Assembly (NCBI RefSeq): GCF_004217185.1
Contig: NZ_SHKL01000001.1
Span: forward strand, 124,001-188,000
Direction of reading: 5' to 3'
DNA: 64,000 nt
Origin: Pseudonocardia sediminis
GTDB taxonomy: Bacteria; Actinomycetota; Actinomycetes; Mycobacteriales; Pseudonocardiaceae
In this document: piece after piece, positions 40,119-48,570 of the stretch
How the letters are laid out: each line of letters begins with the position of its first letter
Position numbering within the stretch: the stretch's first letter is position 1
The notes under the pieces: model-generated
The model's input: only the letters and a program-made list of their open reading frames with translations
Told to the model about the DNA's origin: nothing
The model's database searches: none
Translations under genes and position numbers: made by a program

Positions 40119-41102
40119 ATGTCGGTACTCGAAGGCTCGTCGGTCCTGGTCACGGGCGGTACGGGCTCCTTCGGCAAGGCATTCGTCCGCGAGCTGTTGG
40201 ACCGGTACGACCCGCGCCGCCTCGTCATCCTGTCGCGCGACGAGCTCAAGCAGTACGAGTGCCGAAACCTGTTCGGCGACGACCCGCGCCTGCGCTGGTT
40301 CCTCGGCGACGTCCGCGACCAGGCCCGCCTGCGCCGCGCGATGCACGGGATCGACTACGTGGTGCACGCGGCGGCGCTCAAGCAGGTCGACACGGCCGAG
40401 TACAACCCGTTCGAGTTCATCCGGACCAACGTCGAGGGCTCGCAGAACGTCGTCGAGGCGGCGATCGACTCGGGCGTGAAGAAGGTCGTGGCGCTGTCGA
40501 CGGACAAGGCGTCGTCGCCGATCAACCTCTACGGCGCGACGAAGCTCTGCGCCGACCGGCTGTTCGTGTCCGCGAACCACTACGCCGCCGCCTACGAGAC
40601 CCGGTTCTCCGTGGTCCGCTACGGCAACGTGCTGGGTTCGCGCGGGTCGGTGGTGCCGCTGTTCAAGCGCCTGGCCGCCGAGGGGCAGTCGCTACCGCTC
40701 ACGGACAAGCGGATGACCCGGTTCTGGATCACGCTGCCGGTCGCGGTCCAGTTCGTGATCGACTCGTTCGACATGATGCAGGGCGGCGAGCTCTACGTGC
40801 CGCGGATCCCGTCGATGCGGATGACCGACCTGGCCGAGGCCATCGCGCCCGGCGCGGCGACCCACGAGATCGGGATCCGTCCGGGCGAGAAGCTGCACGA
40901 GGAGATGATCGCCGGGGACGACTCGCGGCGGACCCTCAAGCTGGCCGACCGCTACGTCGTCGAGCCCTACATCGCCGGCTGGGGCTACACCTCCCCGCCG
41001 GAGGGCGAGGCGGTACCGGACGGGCAGGCCTACCGCTCCGACACCAACGACCTCTGGCTCACCCCGGCGCAGCTGCGCGAGATGGTGGAGGCGCTGGACT
41101 AG
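40119..41102 (+). CDS. pseB: UDP-N-acetylglucosamine 4,6-dehydratase (inverting)
   Basis: A 327-residue short-chain dehydrogenase-type enzyme catalysing the first step of pseudaminic acid synthesis. VLVTGGTGSFGKAFV is the NAD(P) site and SRDELKQYECRNLF the PseB-specific block. VVHAAALKQVDTAEYNPFE carries the catalytic Asp and Lys (AAALKQVD), and NLYGATKLCADRLF the YxxxK. YGNVLGSRGSVVPLF follows, as in characterised PseB and FlaA1. GGAGG lies a few bases before the ATG. It overlaps pseC by one base (TAGTG). Confidence 0.94.
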   Translation: MSVLEGSSVLVTGGTGSFGKAFVRELLDRYDPRRLVILSRDELKQYECRNLFGDDPRLRWFLGDVRDQARLRRAMHGIDYVVHAAALKQVDTAEYNPFEFIRTNVEGSQNVVEAAIDSGVKKVVALSTDKASSPINLYGATKLCADRLFVSANHYAAAYETRFSVVRYGNVLGSRGSVVPLFKRLAAEGQSLPLTDKRMTRFWITLPVAVQFVIDSFDMMQGGELYVPRIPSMRMTDLAEAIAPGAATHEIGIRPGEKLHEEMIAGDDSRRTLKLADRYVVEPYIAGWGYTSPPEGEAVPDGQAYRSDTNDLWLTPAQLREMVEALD

Positions 41103-42235
41103 TGCTTCCCTATGGCCGGCAGTCGATCTCCGACGACGATGTCGAGGCCGTCACCGCGGTGCTCGGCTCGGACTGGCTGACCACCGGTCCCGCCGTCACC
41201 CGGTTCGAGGACGATCTCTCCGCGCACTCCGGCGGGCACGGCGTGGTCGCGGTGACGTCCGGGACGGCCGCCCTGCACGTCGCCTACGCCGCCGCCGGCA
41301 TCGGACCCGGTGACGACGTCGTGACCAGCCCGTTGACGTTCGTCGCGACCGCGTCGGCGGCGGCGCTGCTGGGCGCGCGGGTGATCTTCGCCGACGTCAG
41401 CGAGGACACCGGGAACCTCGACCCGGGCGCCGCGAAGGCCGCGCTCACGCCGGCGACGAAGGTCGTGGCGGGCGTCGACTACGCCGGGCATCCGATCGAC
41501 GCCGAGCCGCTCCGCGCGCTGGCCCACGACGCCGGGGCGCTGCTGCTCGAGGACGCCGCGCACTCGGTCGGCGGGCGCTGGCAGGGACGCCCGGTGGGCG
41601 ACCTCGCCGACCTGACCACGCTGTCGTTCTTCCCGACCAAGAACCTGACGACGGCCGAGGGCGGCGCCGTCGTCTCCCCGTCCGAGTCCCTCACCGCCGG
41701 GGCGCGCTCGTTCCGCAACCACGGCCTGGTCCGCGATCCCGGCGCACTGCGGTTCCCCGACGAGGGCCCGTGGCACCAGGAGGTGCACGCGTTCGGGCTG
41801 AACTACCGGCTGCCCGACGTGCTCGCCGCGCTCGGGTCCAGCCAGCTGACCCGGCTGGAGGCGTTCTCCGCCCGTCGTGCGGAGATCCACGCCCGCTACG
41901 ACACCGCGCTCGCCGACGTCGCCGAGGTGCGCACCCCGTCGCGGCGTGAGGGCGCCGAACCGGCCTGGCACCTCTACCCGCTGCGTGTCCTCGACGGCCG
42001 CCGGCGGGCGCTGTTCGAGTTCCTGCGCGAGCGCGGGATCGGGGTGCAGGTCAACTACGTGCCGGCCTACTGGCACCCGGTCTTCGCCGACCTCGGCTAC
42101 CGGCGGGGCCTGTGCCCGGTTGCGGAGGAGTACTACCGCCAGGAGGTCTCGCTGCCGCTGTTCCCGGCGCTGGCCGACGACGATGTGGACCGCGTGTCCG
42201 CGCTGGTCCGCGAGTTCTTCGGGTACGGGGGCTGA
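41102..42235 (+). CDS. pseC: UDP-4-amino-4,6-dideoxy-altrosamine transaminase
   Basis: A 377-residue PLP enzyme of the DegT/DnrJ/EryC1/StrS family, the second pseudaminic acid step. YGRQSISDDDVEAVTAVLGS, trimmed here at the SDWLTTGP continuation, is the PseC signature. TSGTAALHVAY binds the phosphate, DAAHSVGGRW carries the cofactor aspartate and FFPTKNLTTAEGGAV the catalytic lysine. The GTG start overlaps the pseB stop, so the two are translated together. Length is normal. The flippase gene follows after seven bases. Confidence 0.93.
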   Translation: MLPYGRQSISDDDVEAVTAVLGSDWLTTGPAVTRFEDDLSAHSGGHGVVAVTSGTAALHVAYAAAGIGPGDDVVTSPLTFVATASAAALLGARVIFADVSEDTGNLDPGAAKAALTPATKVVAGVDYAGHPIDAEPLRALAHDAGALLLEDAAHSVGGRWQGRPVGDLADLTTLSFFPTKNLTTAEGGAVVSPSESLTAGARSFRNHGLVRDPGALRFPDEGPWHQEVHAFGLNYRLPDVLAALGSSQLTRLEAFSARRAEIHARYDTALADVAEVRTPSRREGAEPAWHLYPLRVLDGRRRALFEFLRERGIGVQVNYVPAYWHPVFADLGYRRGLCPVAEEYYRQEVSLPLFPALADDDVDRVSALVREFFGYGG

Positions 42236-42242
42236 CGCGTCA

Positions 42243-43715
42243 ATGACCGACCCGCACACCCCGGCGACCACCCCGCTCCCCGCGCAGCCGAATGCGGGTG
42301 ACGGCGCGGCGTCGGCGGCGGGTGCGAGCAAGGACGTGCTGGGTCGCGGGTCGCTCTACACGATCGCGAGCGCGGCGCCGATCCTCGCCGCGGTCCTGGT
42401 GACGCCGTTCGTGACCCGTCTGCTCGGCGCCGCCGAGTACGGCGTCGTCGCGATCGCGCTGCAGGTCGTGCAGGTCGGGGCCATGGTCGGCGGGCTCGGG
42501 ATGGCCGCGTCGATCACCCGGCACGGGATCATGGAGCGCTCCGGAGCCGACGGCGCCCGCGCGCTGGTGCTGCGCGGCAGCGCGATCTCCACAGCGCTGC
42601 TGGTGATCGCGATGCTGGCCGGGCCGCTGTGGGGAGAACCGGTGCTGGGCACGCCCTGGCGGGCCGGGCTCGCGTTCGCGGTGATCGCCGCCGCCGGGTT
42701 CGGCACGATGCTCAACGCGCAGTCGTTCCTGCGTGTACTCGACAGGCCGGTCCCGTTCGTCGCGCTGTCCACGGTCGCGACGCTGGGCGGCCCGGCGATC
42801 GGCCTGCTGCTGGTGCTGTTCCGCGGCAGCGACGCGAACGACTACCTGTTCGGCCTGATGGCCGGCTACCTGCTGGCCGGGATCGGCGGGATCGCGCTGT
42901 CGTTGCGGGGCGGACGCCCCCGCGGCGAGCCCGGCGACTTCTCCCACGCTCTCAAGGTCGGCCTGCCCGCCGTGCCGCACCTGGTGGCGCTGTTCCTCGC
43001 CCAGGGCGCGCTCGTGCTCGTCGCGGCGCGGTACCTCGGCACGGCCGCCGGTGGACGCCTGCAGATCGCGCTGCTGATCGGCGGCGCGCCCGCCATGATC
43101 ACCTCGGCATTGAACAACGCCTGGGCGCCGGTCATCTACCGGACCTCGGCCGAGCACCGCGGCGCCGCCCTGGAGAGCACCGCGAAGGACGTCGCGGGCG
43201 TGACGGCGGTGCTCGCCGGCGGCGTCGCGCTGCTGTCGCCGTGGGTGCTGCAGATCCTGGCGCCGGCCTCGTTCGGCCCGTCCGAGCTGGTCGTCGCGGT
43301 CGGGATCACGACCGTCGGCTCGGTGATCAGCGTCGCCTACCTGGCCAACGTGCACCTGGTCTTCGCGTCCTCGCGCAGCACCGGCCTCGCCTTCGCCAGC
43401 CCGATCAGTCTCGCCGTCGGGGTGCTGATCTCGCTCGGAGTGGCCCAGGTCGGCGGGCTGACCGCCGTCGCGGCCGGGTTCCCGATCACCTACCTGTGCC
43501 TGGCCATCGGCACCGCGCTGCTGCGCCGCCGTGTCTCGCCGACGAGCTGGCGCGAGGCCGTGCTCACCGGCCCGGTGCTGGGCGGGATCGTGATCTGCGG
43601 GCTCGGCGCCACGCTGCCGTTCACCGGAGCACTGTGGATCACTGTGCGGCTGGTGCTCGCGGTGGCCCTGGGCGGGCTGTTCCTCCTGCTGGTGCGGCGG
43701 ATCTTCACCCGCTGA
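42243..43715 (+). CDS. Polysaccharide flippase (Wzx/MOP family)
   Basis: A 490-residue membrane protein with about 14 helices of the MOP superfamily polysaccharide-transport branch. GRGSLYTIASAAPILAAVLV with TPFVTRLLGAAEYG is the typical first helix and loop, and the second half repeats the pattern (FSHALKVGLPAVPHLVALFL). It should move a lipid-linked glycan across the membrane. As the third gene of the pseBC operon it probably exports the pseudaminic-acid-containing unit. About 30 disordered residues precede the first helix. It ends 24 bases before a convergent gene. Confidence 0.85.
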   Translation: MTDPHTPATTPLPAQPNAGDGAASAAGASKDVLGRGSLYTIASAAPILAAVLVTPFVTRLLGAAEYGVVAIALQVVQVGAMVGGLGMAASITRHGIMERSGADGARALVLRGSAISTALLVIAMLAGPLWGEPVLGTPWRAGLAFAVIAAAGFGTMLNAQSFLRVLDRPVPFVALSTVATLGGPAIGLLLVLFRGSDANDYLFGLMAGYLLAGIGGIALSLRGGRPRGEPGDFSHALKVGLPAVPHLVALFLAQGALVLVAARYLGTAAGGRLQIALLIGGAPAMITSALNNAWAPVIYRTSAEHRGAALESTAKDVAGVTAVLAGGVALLSPWVLQILAPASFGPSELVVAVGITTVGSVISVAYLANVHLVFASSRSTGLAFASPISLAVGVLISLGVAQVGGLTAVAAGFPITYLCLAIGTALLRRRVSPTSWREAVLTGPVLGGIVICGLGATLPFTGALWITVRLVLAVALGGLFLLLVRRIFTR

Positions 43716-43739
43716 GGCCGCCTCCCGGTCCGCCGCGTC

Positions 43740-44690
43740 TCACCGGTCGTTGCCGGCCCGGAGCCAGCCGATGTAGTCGGCCACCGCGCGCTCGGTGTCG
43801 TACTCGGGCTGGTAGCCGACGTCCTTCCGAGCACGCGAGATGTCCAGGTGGTTCCGACGGCCGGACCCACCGGTGGGCAGCTCGACCGCGAAGTCCGGCA
43901 CGACCGTCCGGATCGCGTCGAGGACCTCGGCGTTGGTCGTGGCGCGGCCGGAGGCGACGTTGTAGGTGCGGTGCTCGAGGTGGTCGGCGGTCTGCAGGAG
44001 CGCGATGGCGCGCCCGCAGTCCCGGACGTAGCAGAGGTCGATCGCGTCCTCGGCGTGCGCGTTCGTCAGCTGGGCGGGGTCGGGCGCGGTCCCGCGGGCG
44101 GCGGAGTGCACGAGGTGGGGCACGGGGAAGAACAGGTCGACAGGATGCCCGAGCGGGCCCCAGATGGCACCGATGCGGTAGTTCACGATGTCGAGACCGG
44201 TCGCGGACGCCAGGTGGTCGCCCAGCAGCTCGCCGACCTTCTTGAACGCCGGGATCAGGTGCCCCGACGTCATCGACAACGGCATGTCCTCGCGGAGCGG
44301 GCCCTCGGCGTCGACGCCGTGGTAGACGCCGATCGTGCTGGCGACGCCCAGTCGTCGCACGCCCCACTCCTGGGCCACCGTCACGATGTTGAGCAGGCCG
44401 TCGAGCGCGGTCCGGACGTCGTCGACGGGCCGCTCGTCCCCGGTCGCCCACGGCATGGGTCCGGCCAGGTGCACGATGCCGGTGATGTCGTGACGGTCCC
44501 CGATCGCGCGCAGCGTCGCCAGGTCTCCGATGTCGGCCTGCTCCACCGTCACGTCCACCGGCGCGCCGGCCAGGCTCGTCGGGGCCTCCGCGGCGCGGCG
44601 TTGCACCAGCACGCAGGACTCGCCCTGCTCCAGCAGGGCCCGCACCGTGTGCGAGCCGACGAAACCGAGGCCTCCGGTCACCAGGATCAT
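43740..44690 (-). CDS. NAD-dependent epimerase/dehydratase family protein
   Basis: A 316-residue extended SDR-fold protein. ILVTGGLGFVGSHTVRAL is the nucleotide-binding motif, and HLAGPMPWA and VASTIGVYHG follow. At the place of the catalytic YxxxK the sequence reads SGHLIPAFKKVGELLG, so the tyrosine seems to be missing while lysines remain. The substrate-binding half contains GAIWGPLGHPVDLFF. It is divergent from a MarR regulator with a strong palindrome between them, so it is the likely target of that regulator. This, rather than the neighbouring Pse genes, suggests a response to a small molecule. Confidence 0.82.
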   Translation of the reverse strand: MILVTGGLGFVGSHTVRALLEQGESCVLVQRRAAEAPTSLAGAPVDVTVEQADIGDLATLRAIGDRHDITGIVHLAGPMPWATGDERPVDDVRTALDGLLNIVTVAQEWGVRRLGVASTIGVYHGVDAEGPLREDMPLSMTSGHLIPAFKKVGELLGDHLASATGLDIVNYRIGAIWGPLGHPVDLFFPVPHLVHSAARGTAPDPAQLTNAHAEDAIDLCYVRDCGRAIALLQTADHLEHRTYNVASGRATTNAEVLDAIRTVVPDFAVELPTGGSGRRNHLDISRARKDVGYQPEYDTERAVADYIGWLRAGNDR

Positions 44691-44713
44691 CTTTCCGCCT
44701 TTCTGTCGTTCTA

Positions 44714-44740
44714 CTGATTGTCAGTAGTACTGACGATCAG
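44714..44740. promoter_or_regulatory. Probable MarR operator
   Basis: CTGATTGTCAG (44714-44724) and CTGACGATCAG (44730-44740) are 11-base inverted arms with one mismatch around TAGTA. The site lies between the divergent SDR and MarR genes and covers about -47 to -21 of the MarR promoter. Confidence 0.68.
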
Positions 44741-44748
44741 GCTAGCGG

Positions 44749-44754
44749 TAGAGT
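44749..44754 (+). promoter_or_regulatory. Leaderless-type -10 element of the MarR gene
   Basis: TAGAGT ends six bases before ATG 44761. No ribosome-binding site lies between, so the transcript is probably leaderless. Confidence 0.5.
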
Positions 44755-44760
44755 TCGGGG

Positions 44761-45219
44761 ATGTCCACCACGGAGGGGCCGCCCCCGGAGCTGCGCCGGA
44801 ATCTCACCTACCTGCTCAAGCACGCGCAGCTGCGGATGGTCGAGATCGGCGACGCGGCGGTGGACCCGTACGGCATCAACGGTCGCGAGCTGGGCGGGCT
44901 GCTCGCCCTGGCCAGCCACGAGGCGGCCTCCCAGCAGCAGATCGCCCAGCGCCTGGGCATCGACCGCACCACGACGGTCGCGCTGCTGGACGGCCTCGAG
45001 CGCAAGGGACTGGTGTCGCGCCGGCCGCATCCCGACGACCGGCGTCGCAACGTGGTCGAGCTGACCGCGGCGGGGCGGGACACGCTCGGCCGGGCCTCCG
45101 ACGCCCACGACGAGGCCGAACGCACGTTCCTGGCCTCGATCAGCGCGGCGGCCGCGCAGCATCTCAGGGAGTCGCTGCACACACTCGTGACGTCCGACCC
45201 GCCCGCTCCGCCGCGGTGA
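44761..45219 (+). CDS. MarR family transcriptional regulator
   Basis: A 152-residue winged-helix regulator. The helix-turn-helix reads SQQQIAQRLGIDRTTTVALL, followed by LERKGLVSRRPHPDDRRRNV, the MarR wing with its conserved Asp-Arg. Flanking helices form the dimer. It probably represses both itself and the divergent SDR gene through the palindrome at 44714-44740. No ligand can be named. Confidence 0.92.
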   Translation: MSTTEGPPPELRRNLTYLLKHAQLRMVEIGDAAVDPYGINGRELGGLLALASHEAASQQQIAQRLGIDRTTTVALLDGLERKGLVSRRPHPDDRRRNVVELTAAGRDTLGRASDAHDEAERTFLASISAAAAQHLRESLHTLVTSDPPAPPR

Positions 45220-45277
45220 TCGAGCGACGCACGGTGGCTGTCGCGGGCCGGATCCGGAGCGAGGGAGCGTCGCTCGA
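45220..45277. terminator. Bidirectional terminator between convergent genes
   Basis: TCGAGCGACGC (45220-45230) and GCGTCGCTCGA (45267-45277) form a perfect 11-base stem. The intervening 36 bases contain a smaller palindrome around CCGGATCCGG. It lies between the MarR gene and the convergent gene at 45286. Confidence 0.6.
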
Positions 45278-45285
45278 CGGTCCCG

Positions 45286-46398
45286 TCAGGAGGTGACGGT
45301 GTCCGGGGCCGGGCTTTCGGCGGGGAACCGTTCGGCGGGGAGGGGCTCCACCGTCGTGACGGGGGTGTCCAGGCCCTTCGGGAGCGGGCGCGGCAGGTGC
45401 GACAGCGGGTGGCGCAGCCACAGCATCGGGCTGAACCCGCCCGCGGACATCGCCGCGGTGCTTTCCTCGGTGCGCTTGGTCAGTCCCAGCACCATCGCGG
45501 CTTTGGCCAGCGGGGACGCGGCCCAGTACTGCGCGGCCGGGCCCGGGCTCGCCGGACCGGTCCAGCCCATCGCCTCCCGCAGCGCGTCCGGTTCCAGCAG
45601 GGAGTCGGCGCCCAGTTCGGCACGGGCGAGGGCGGTGGCGGCGGCGTCTTCCGCGCTCGTGGCCGCCGACCGCGACGCGACGCCGTGGAGCTGCGTCGGA
45701 TGAAATTCGGGCCAGCCCTCACGCAGCGCCTGCAACGCGCTCTCGCTCTGCGCACCGAACGTCAGCGGGTCACCCCACACGGCGGCGGGGGTGCCGATCG
45801 CGGCGGCGTAGAACACGGCGGTGCTCAGGCGGTTCGACGACAGCCGGCTCGCGTTCCCGGCCAGGTGCATGATCCGCAGCAGGAACGCGGGGTCGTCCCG
45901 GCGGCCGGCCGTGACCAGGCGGTGCCCGGCGGCGGCCCACGCGGAGGTGATCTCCGGGTCGGTCATGTCCTCGGAGTGCAGGCACACCGTGGACGGCCCG
46001 TCGACGTCGGCGACCTGCGCCGCGAGCTCCCGGTGTGCCCCCGTGACCCGGACCAGCCGGGTGCCGTGGAACGGGACGAACACCGGCCCGAGACGGTCCG
46101 AACGCCGCCAGCCCTGCGCCTGCAGGAGCCGCTCCAGATAGAGCACCGGCGCTCCGACGGCGGTGGTCGGCCGGTCCTCGCCGGACGGTGACCAGGCCCG
46201 CGAGGAGTGCGACCAGACGAGCAGCCGCCGACGTTTCGGGTCGCGCCCGACCTGCGGGAAGTCCGCGAAGTGCGCGTCGACCGGCGACGTCGCCGTCCAG
46301 CCGTGCTGCAGCAACCCGGCGACGTGCCGTGGGCGGGACAGCCCGGCGTAGGCGGCCATCACGGCCGAGTGGCCGTAGTAGTGGTTCTGGATGTCCAC
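45286..46398 (-). CDS. Unrecognised GT-B-like protein, candidate glycosyltransferase
   Basis: A 370-residue soluble protein I cannot assign to a named family. DIQNHYYGHSAVM and RHVAGLLQHGWT at the N terminus, LLVWSHSSRAW and FVPFHGTRLV in the middle and a C-terminal SNRLSTAVFYAAAIGTPAAV with a following WGDP look like the two Rossmann halves of a GT-B glycosyltransferase; the last stretch resembles the donor-site S-N-x-x-x-T helix of sialyltransferase and CDP-glycerol transferase families. It is adjacent to the pseudaminic acid genes and opposite a GT2, so transfer of pseudaminic acid is an attractive guess. GTG 46398 has GGAG five bases upstream; GTG 46437 is an alternative. Confidence 0.55.
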   Translation of the reverse strand: MDIQNHYYGHSAVMAAYAGLSRPRHVAGLLQHGWTATSPVDAHFADFPQVGRDPKRRRLLVWSHSSRAWSPSGEDRPTTAVGAPVLYLERLLQAQGWRRSDRLGPVFVPFHGTRLVRVTGAHRELAAQVADVDGPSTVCLHSEDMTDPEITSAWAAAGHRLVTAGRRDDPAFLLRIMHLAGNASRLSSNRLSTAVFYAAAIGTPAAVWGDPLTFGAQSESALQALREGWPEFHPTQLHGVASRSAATSAEDAAATALARAELGADSLLEPDALREAMGWTGPASPGPAAQYWAASPLAKAAMVLGLTKRTEESTAAMSAGGFSPMLWLRHPLSHLPRPLPKGLDTPVTTVEPLPAERFPAESPAPDTVTS

Positions 46399-46507
46399 GC
46401 AGGCTCCGTGTGTCCGGTCGGGGCTGGTGTCCGTCACGTCCCGCGGCCACCGGGTCCCGATCGTATCGACGCCGGTCGCGCGTCCCGGCTGTGCACCCCC
46501 GGACGGG

Positions 46508-46570
46508 GCTTTGCTCTGCACACCTCTACGCGTCCAGGACCCGGACGCATGGGGGTGTGCAGTGCAAAGC
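46508..46570. repeat. Long imperfect palindrome in a divergent intergenic region
   Basis: Two 28-base arms (46508-46535 and 46543-46570) pair at 24 positions around a seven-base loop, with GCTTTGC, CTGCACACC and GCGTCC as matched blocks; two of the four mismatches would be G-U pairs in RNA. It lies in the 291-base gap between the divergent genes at 45286 and 46690, so it is not at a transcript end. The rest of the gap shows no gene. Confidence 0.65.
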
Positions 46571-46689
46571 GCGGCCCACTGGCCGGCTCACACCGTTCGG
46601 AAGGTCCCGCGGGCACCTGCCGCGTCGGGTTCGACCGGCAGGTCGCTACCGTCGCCCGGGTAGTCGCGCACCGCACGGGAAACGAGGCC

Positions 46690-47571
46690 ATGACCGTCGA
46701 CATCATGCTCCCGTTCTTCGGGGACCCGGACCTGCTGCGCCGGGCCGTGCGCAGCGTGCTCGAGCAGCGCCGCACCGACTGGCGCCTCACCGTCGTCGAC
46801 GACGGCTACCCCGACGACACGGTCGAGCCCTGGTTCGCGGGTCTGGACGACGAGCGGGTGCGCTACCTCCGCAACCCCGAGCGTCTCGGAGCGCAGCCGA
46901 ACAACCGCCTGTGCCTGAGCTACGTCGAGCGCGAGTTCTTCGTGATGATGGGCGCCGACGACCTGATGCTCCCGTCCTACCTGGACACCGTGCTGGGCCT
47001 GCACGAGTCCGCCCCCGGCTCCGCTGTGGTGCAGCCGGGCGTCGAGGTGATGGACGAGAACGACGCACCGGTCCGCCCGCTGGCCGACCGGGTCAAGGCG
47101 ATGCTCGCGCCCCGGGGCACCGGTCCGCGCGTCGTGTCCGGCGAGCCGCTCGCGGTGAGCCTGCTGCGCGGGAACTGGCTCTACAACCCGTCGCTGTGCT
47201 GGCGGACGAGCGCGATCAAGGAGATCACGATCCCGGAGTCGGCGGACGTGTTCGACCTGGCTCTGCCGCTGGACGTGATCGCCGCCGGCGGGCGGATGGT
47301 CGTCGACGACGAGGTGTGCTTCCGCTACCGCCGTCACCGCACCAGCGACTCCGGTTCCGGGGCGCAGGCCGGGAACCGCTTCCCGGAGGAGAAGCGCTTC
47401 TTCGCCGCCGAGGCGCAGCGGATGCACGACCGCGGATGGCACAAGGCCGCGGCCGTCGCACGGTGGCACTTCTCCTCGCGCCTCAACGCCGCGGTGCAGA
47501 TCCCGGGCGCGTTGGCCCGTCGCGACGGGCGTGCGCTGCGGGTGCTGGCCGGTCATACAACCGGCCGGTGA
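46690..47571 (+). CDS. GT2 family glycosyltransferase
   Basis: A 293-residue GT-A glycosyltransferase. VDIMLPFFGDPDLLRRAV opens the fold, VVDDGYPDD is the first aspartate motif, and FFVMMGADDLMLPSYL carries a GADD form of the DxD-like metal site. DLALPLDVIAAGG and CFRYRRHRTS belong to the acceptor half. There are no membrane helices. It most likely adds a sugar to a surface polysaccharide repeat, possibly that of the Pse cluster. ATG 46690 was chosen from the domain start; the frame is open far upstream but that part crosses the palindrome and shows no homology. Confidence 0.83.
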   Translation: MTVDIMLPFFGDPDLLRRAVRSVLEQRRTDWRLTVVDDGYPDDTVEPWFAGLDDERVRYLRNPERLGAQPNNRLCLSYVEREFFVMMGADDLMLPSYLDTVLGLHESAPGSAVVQPGVEVMDENDAPVRPLADRVKAMLAPRGTGPRVVSGEPLAVSLLRGNWLYNPSLCWRTSAIKEITIPESADVFDLALPLDVIAAGGRMVVDDEVCFRYRRHRTSDSGSGAQAGNRFPEEKRFFAAEAQRMHDRGWHKAAAVARWHFSSRLNAAVQIPGALARRDGRALRVLAGHTTGR

Positions 47572-47742
47572 ACCGAGCGCTGCCCGGCTCGGCAGATGGG
47601 GCTGCCCGGAGGATCCGAGTAAGAAGGCGTGATCGTCGCCAAATCTGCTGATCCCGACGGTCGGTGTGGGCGTTCGGGCTAACAAGGGACTGCCGGTCAG
47701 GCGATTGCTGGTCAACTGACCGCTATCCGAGATGGGCCGACG

Positions 47743-48471
47743 ATGACCTCGACCGTTCCTCCCCAGCAGCCGACACGTAGGCCCGATGCGACCGGACCCG
47801 CCGTCTCGACGGCCGCGCCGGACGACGCCACCAGTGCGATGACGATCGTGCCGCAGCAGCGATCCGCGCCATTCGTTCCCGGAGCGACGCAGGCACCCGC
47901 ATCGGGTCCGGGGTCCGTGCGGATTTCCGGTCTTGTGCCGTCGGCACCGGCTCACGCGGCACGACCCGGCGCCGGCCTCATCGGTGCAGTGGCGGCGGGG
48001 GTGCTCGCGATTCTGGGCGTTGCAGCGGCGATCGCGATCGGATTCGCGACGACCGGTACCTCCCCGGCTCCTGTCGCGACACCCGTCGCACCGCCGGCCC
48101 CCTCGACGTCGCAGCTGCTGGCCCAGTGGCGCGATGGCGGCGGCTTGCAGCACCTGACCACCATCAGCGGTGACCTCACCTCGGTGGGAGAGGCGGCGAG
48201 CCGCTACGACGTCTCCGGCATGATGTCCGCCTGCTACTCGCTCCAGAACGACATCGAGTCGGCCCAGGCGTTCACACCGGTCCCGGATGTACAGGTGCAG
48301 TCGTCGTGGTCCGCAGCGCTGGCGAGTGGTGCCCGTTCGGCGGCGTACTGCGTGGCGGGTGCCCAGCAGCTCGACCCTGATCTGATCAACATGTCGACAA
48401 CCGAGATGAACGACATGACCAGCCACCTGGACGACGCCACTGCGCGTCTGAACAGCATCAACGGAATTTGA
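47743..48471 (+). CDS. Hypothetical membrane-anchored protein
   Basis: A 242-residue protein. Residues 1-75 are Pro/Ala/Thr-rich and probably cytoplasmic and disordered, a single membrane helix follows (LIGAVAAGVLAILGVAAAIA with IGFATT), then a short Pro-rich linker and an outer helical domain with two cysteines (MMSACYSLQNDI and SAAYCVAGAQQL) that could form a disulfide. I recognise no family beyond a general resemblance to actinobacterial secreted helical domains. The 171 bases before it (47572-47742) hold no gene; codon use is slightly less GC-biased than in the neighbours. Confidence 0.6.
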   Translation: MTSTVPPQQPTRRPDATGPAVSTAAPDDATSAMTIVPQQRSAPFVPGATQAPASGPGSVRISGLVPSAPAHAARPGAGLIGAVAAGVLAILGVAAAIAIGFATTGTSPAPVATPVAPPAPSTSQLLAQWRDGGGLQHLTTISGDLTSVGEAASRYDVSGMMSACYSLQNDIESAQAFTPVPDVQVQSSWSAALASGARSAAYCVAGAQQLDPDLINMSTTEMNDMTSHLDDATARLNSINGI

Positions 48472-48570
48472 CGTCCACGCCGGAGATCGGGCATCCCGGT
48501 GTGCTGCGGTTCGAGCGATGAGAGTGGCGGCGGACCGATGAGTTGTACTCGTTCCGCCGGTCACATCGAT

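Noticed and set aside
46207..46689. N-terminal extension of the GT2 at 46690
   Set aside because: The frame is open but crosses the 28-base-arm palindrome and the opposite gene, and shows no resemblance to glycosyltransferases before residue MTVDIMLPFF.
47572..47742. Possible mobile element boundary before the hypothetical gene at 47743
   Set aside because: Base composition drops only slightly and there are no terminal repeats or integrase remnants.
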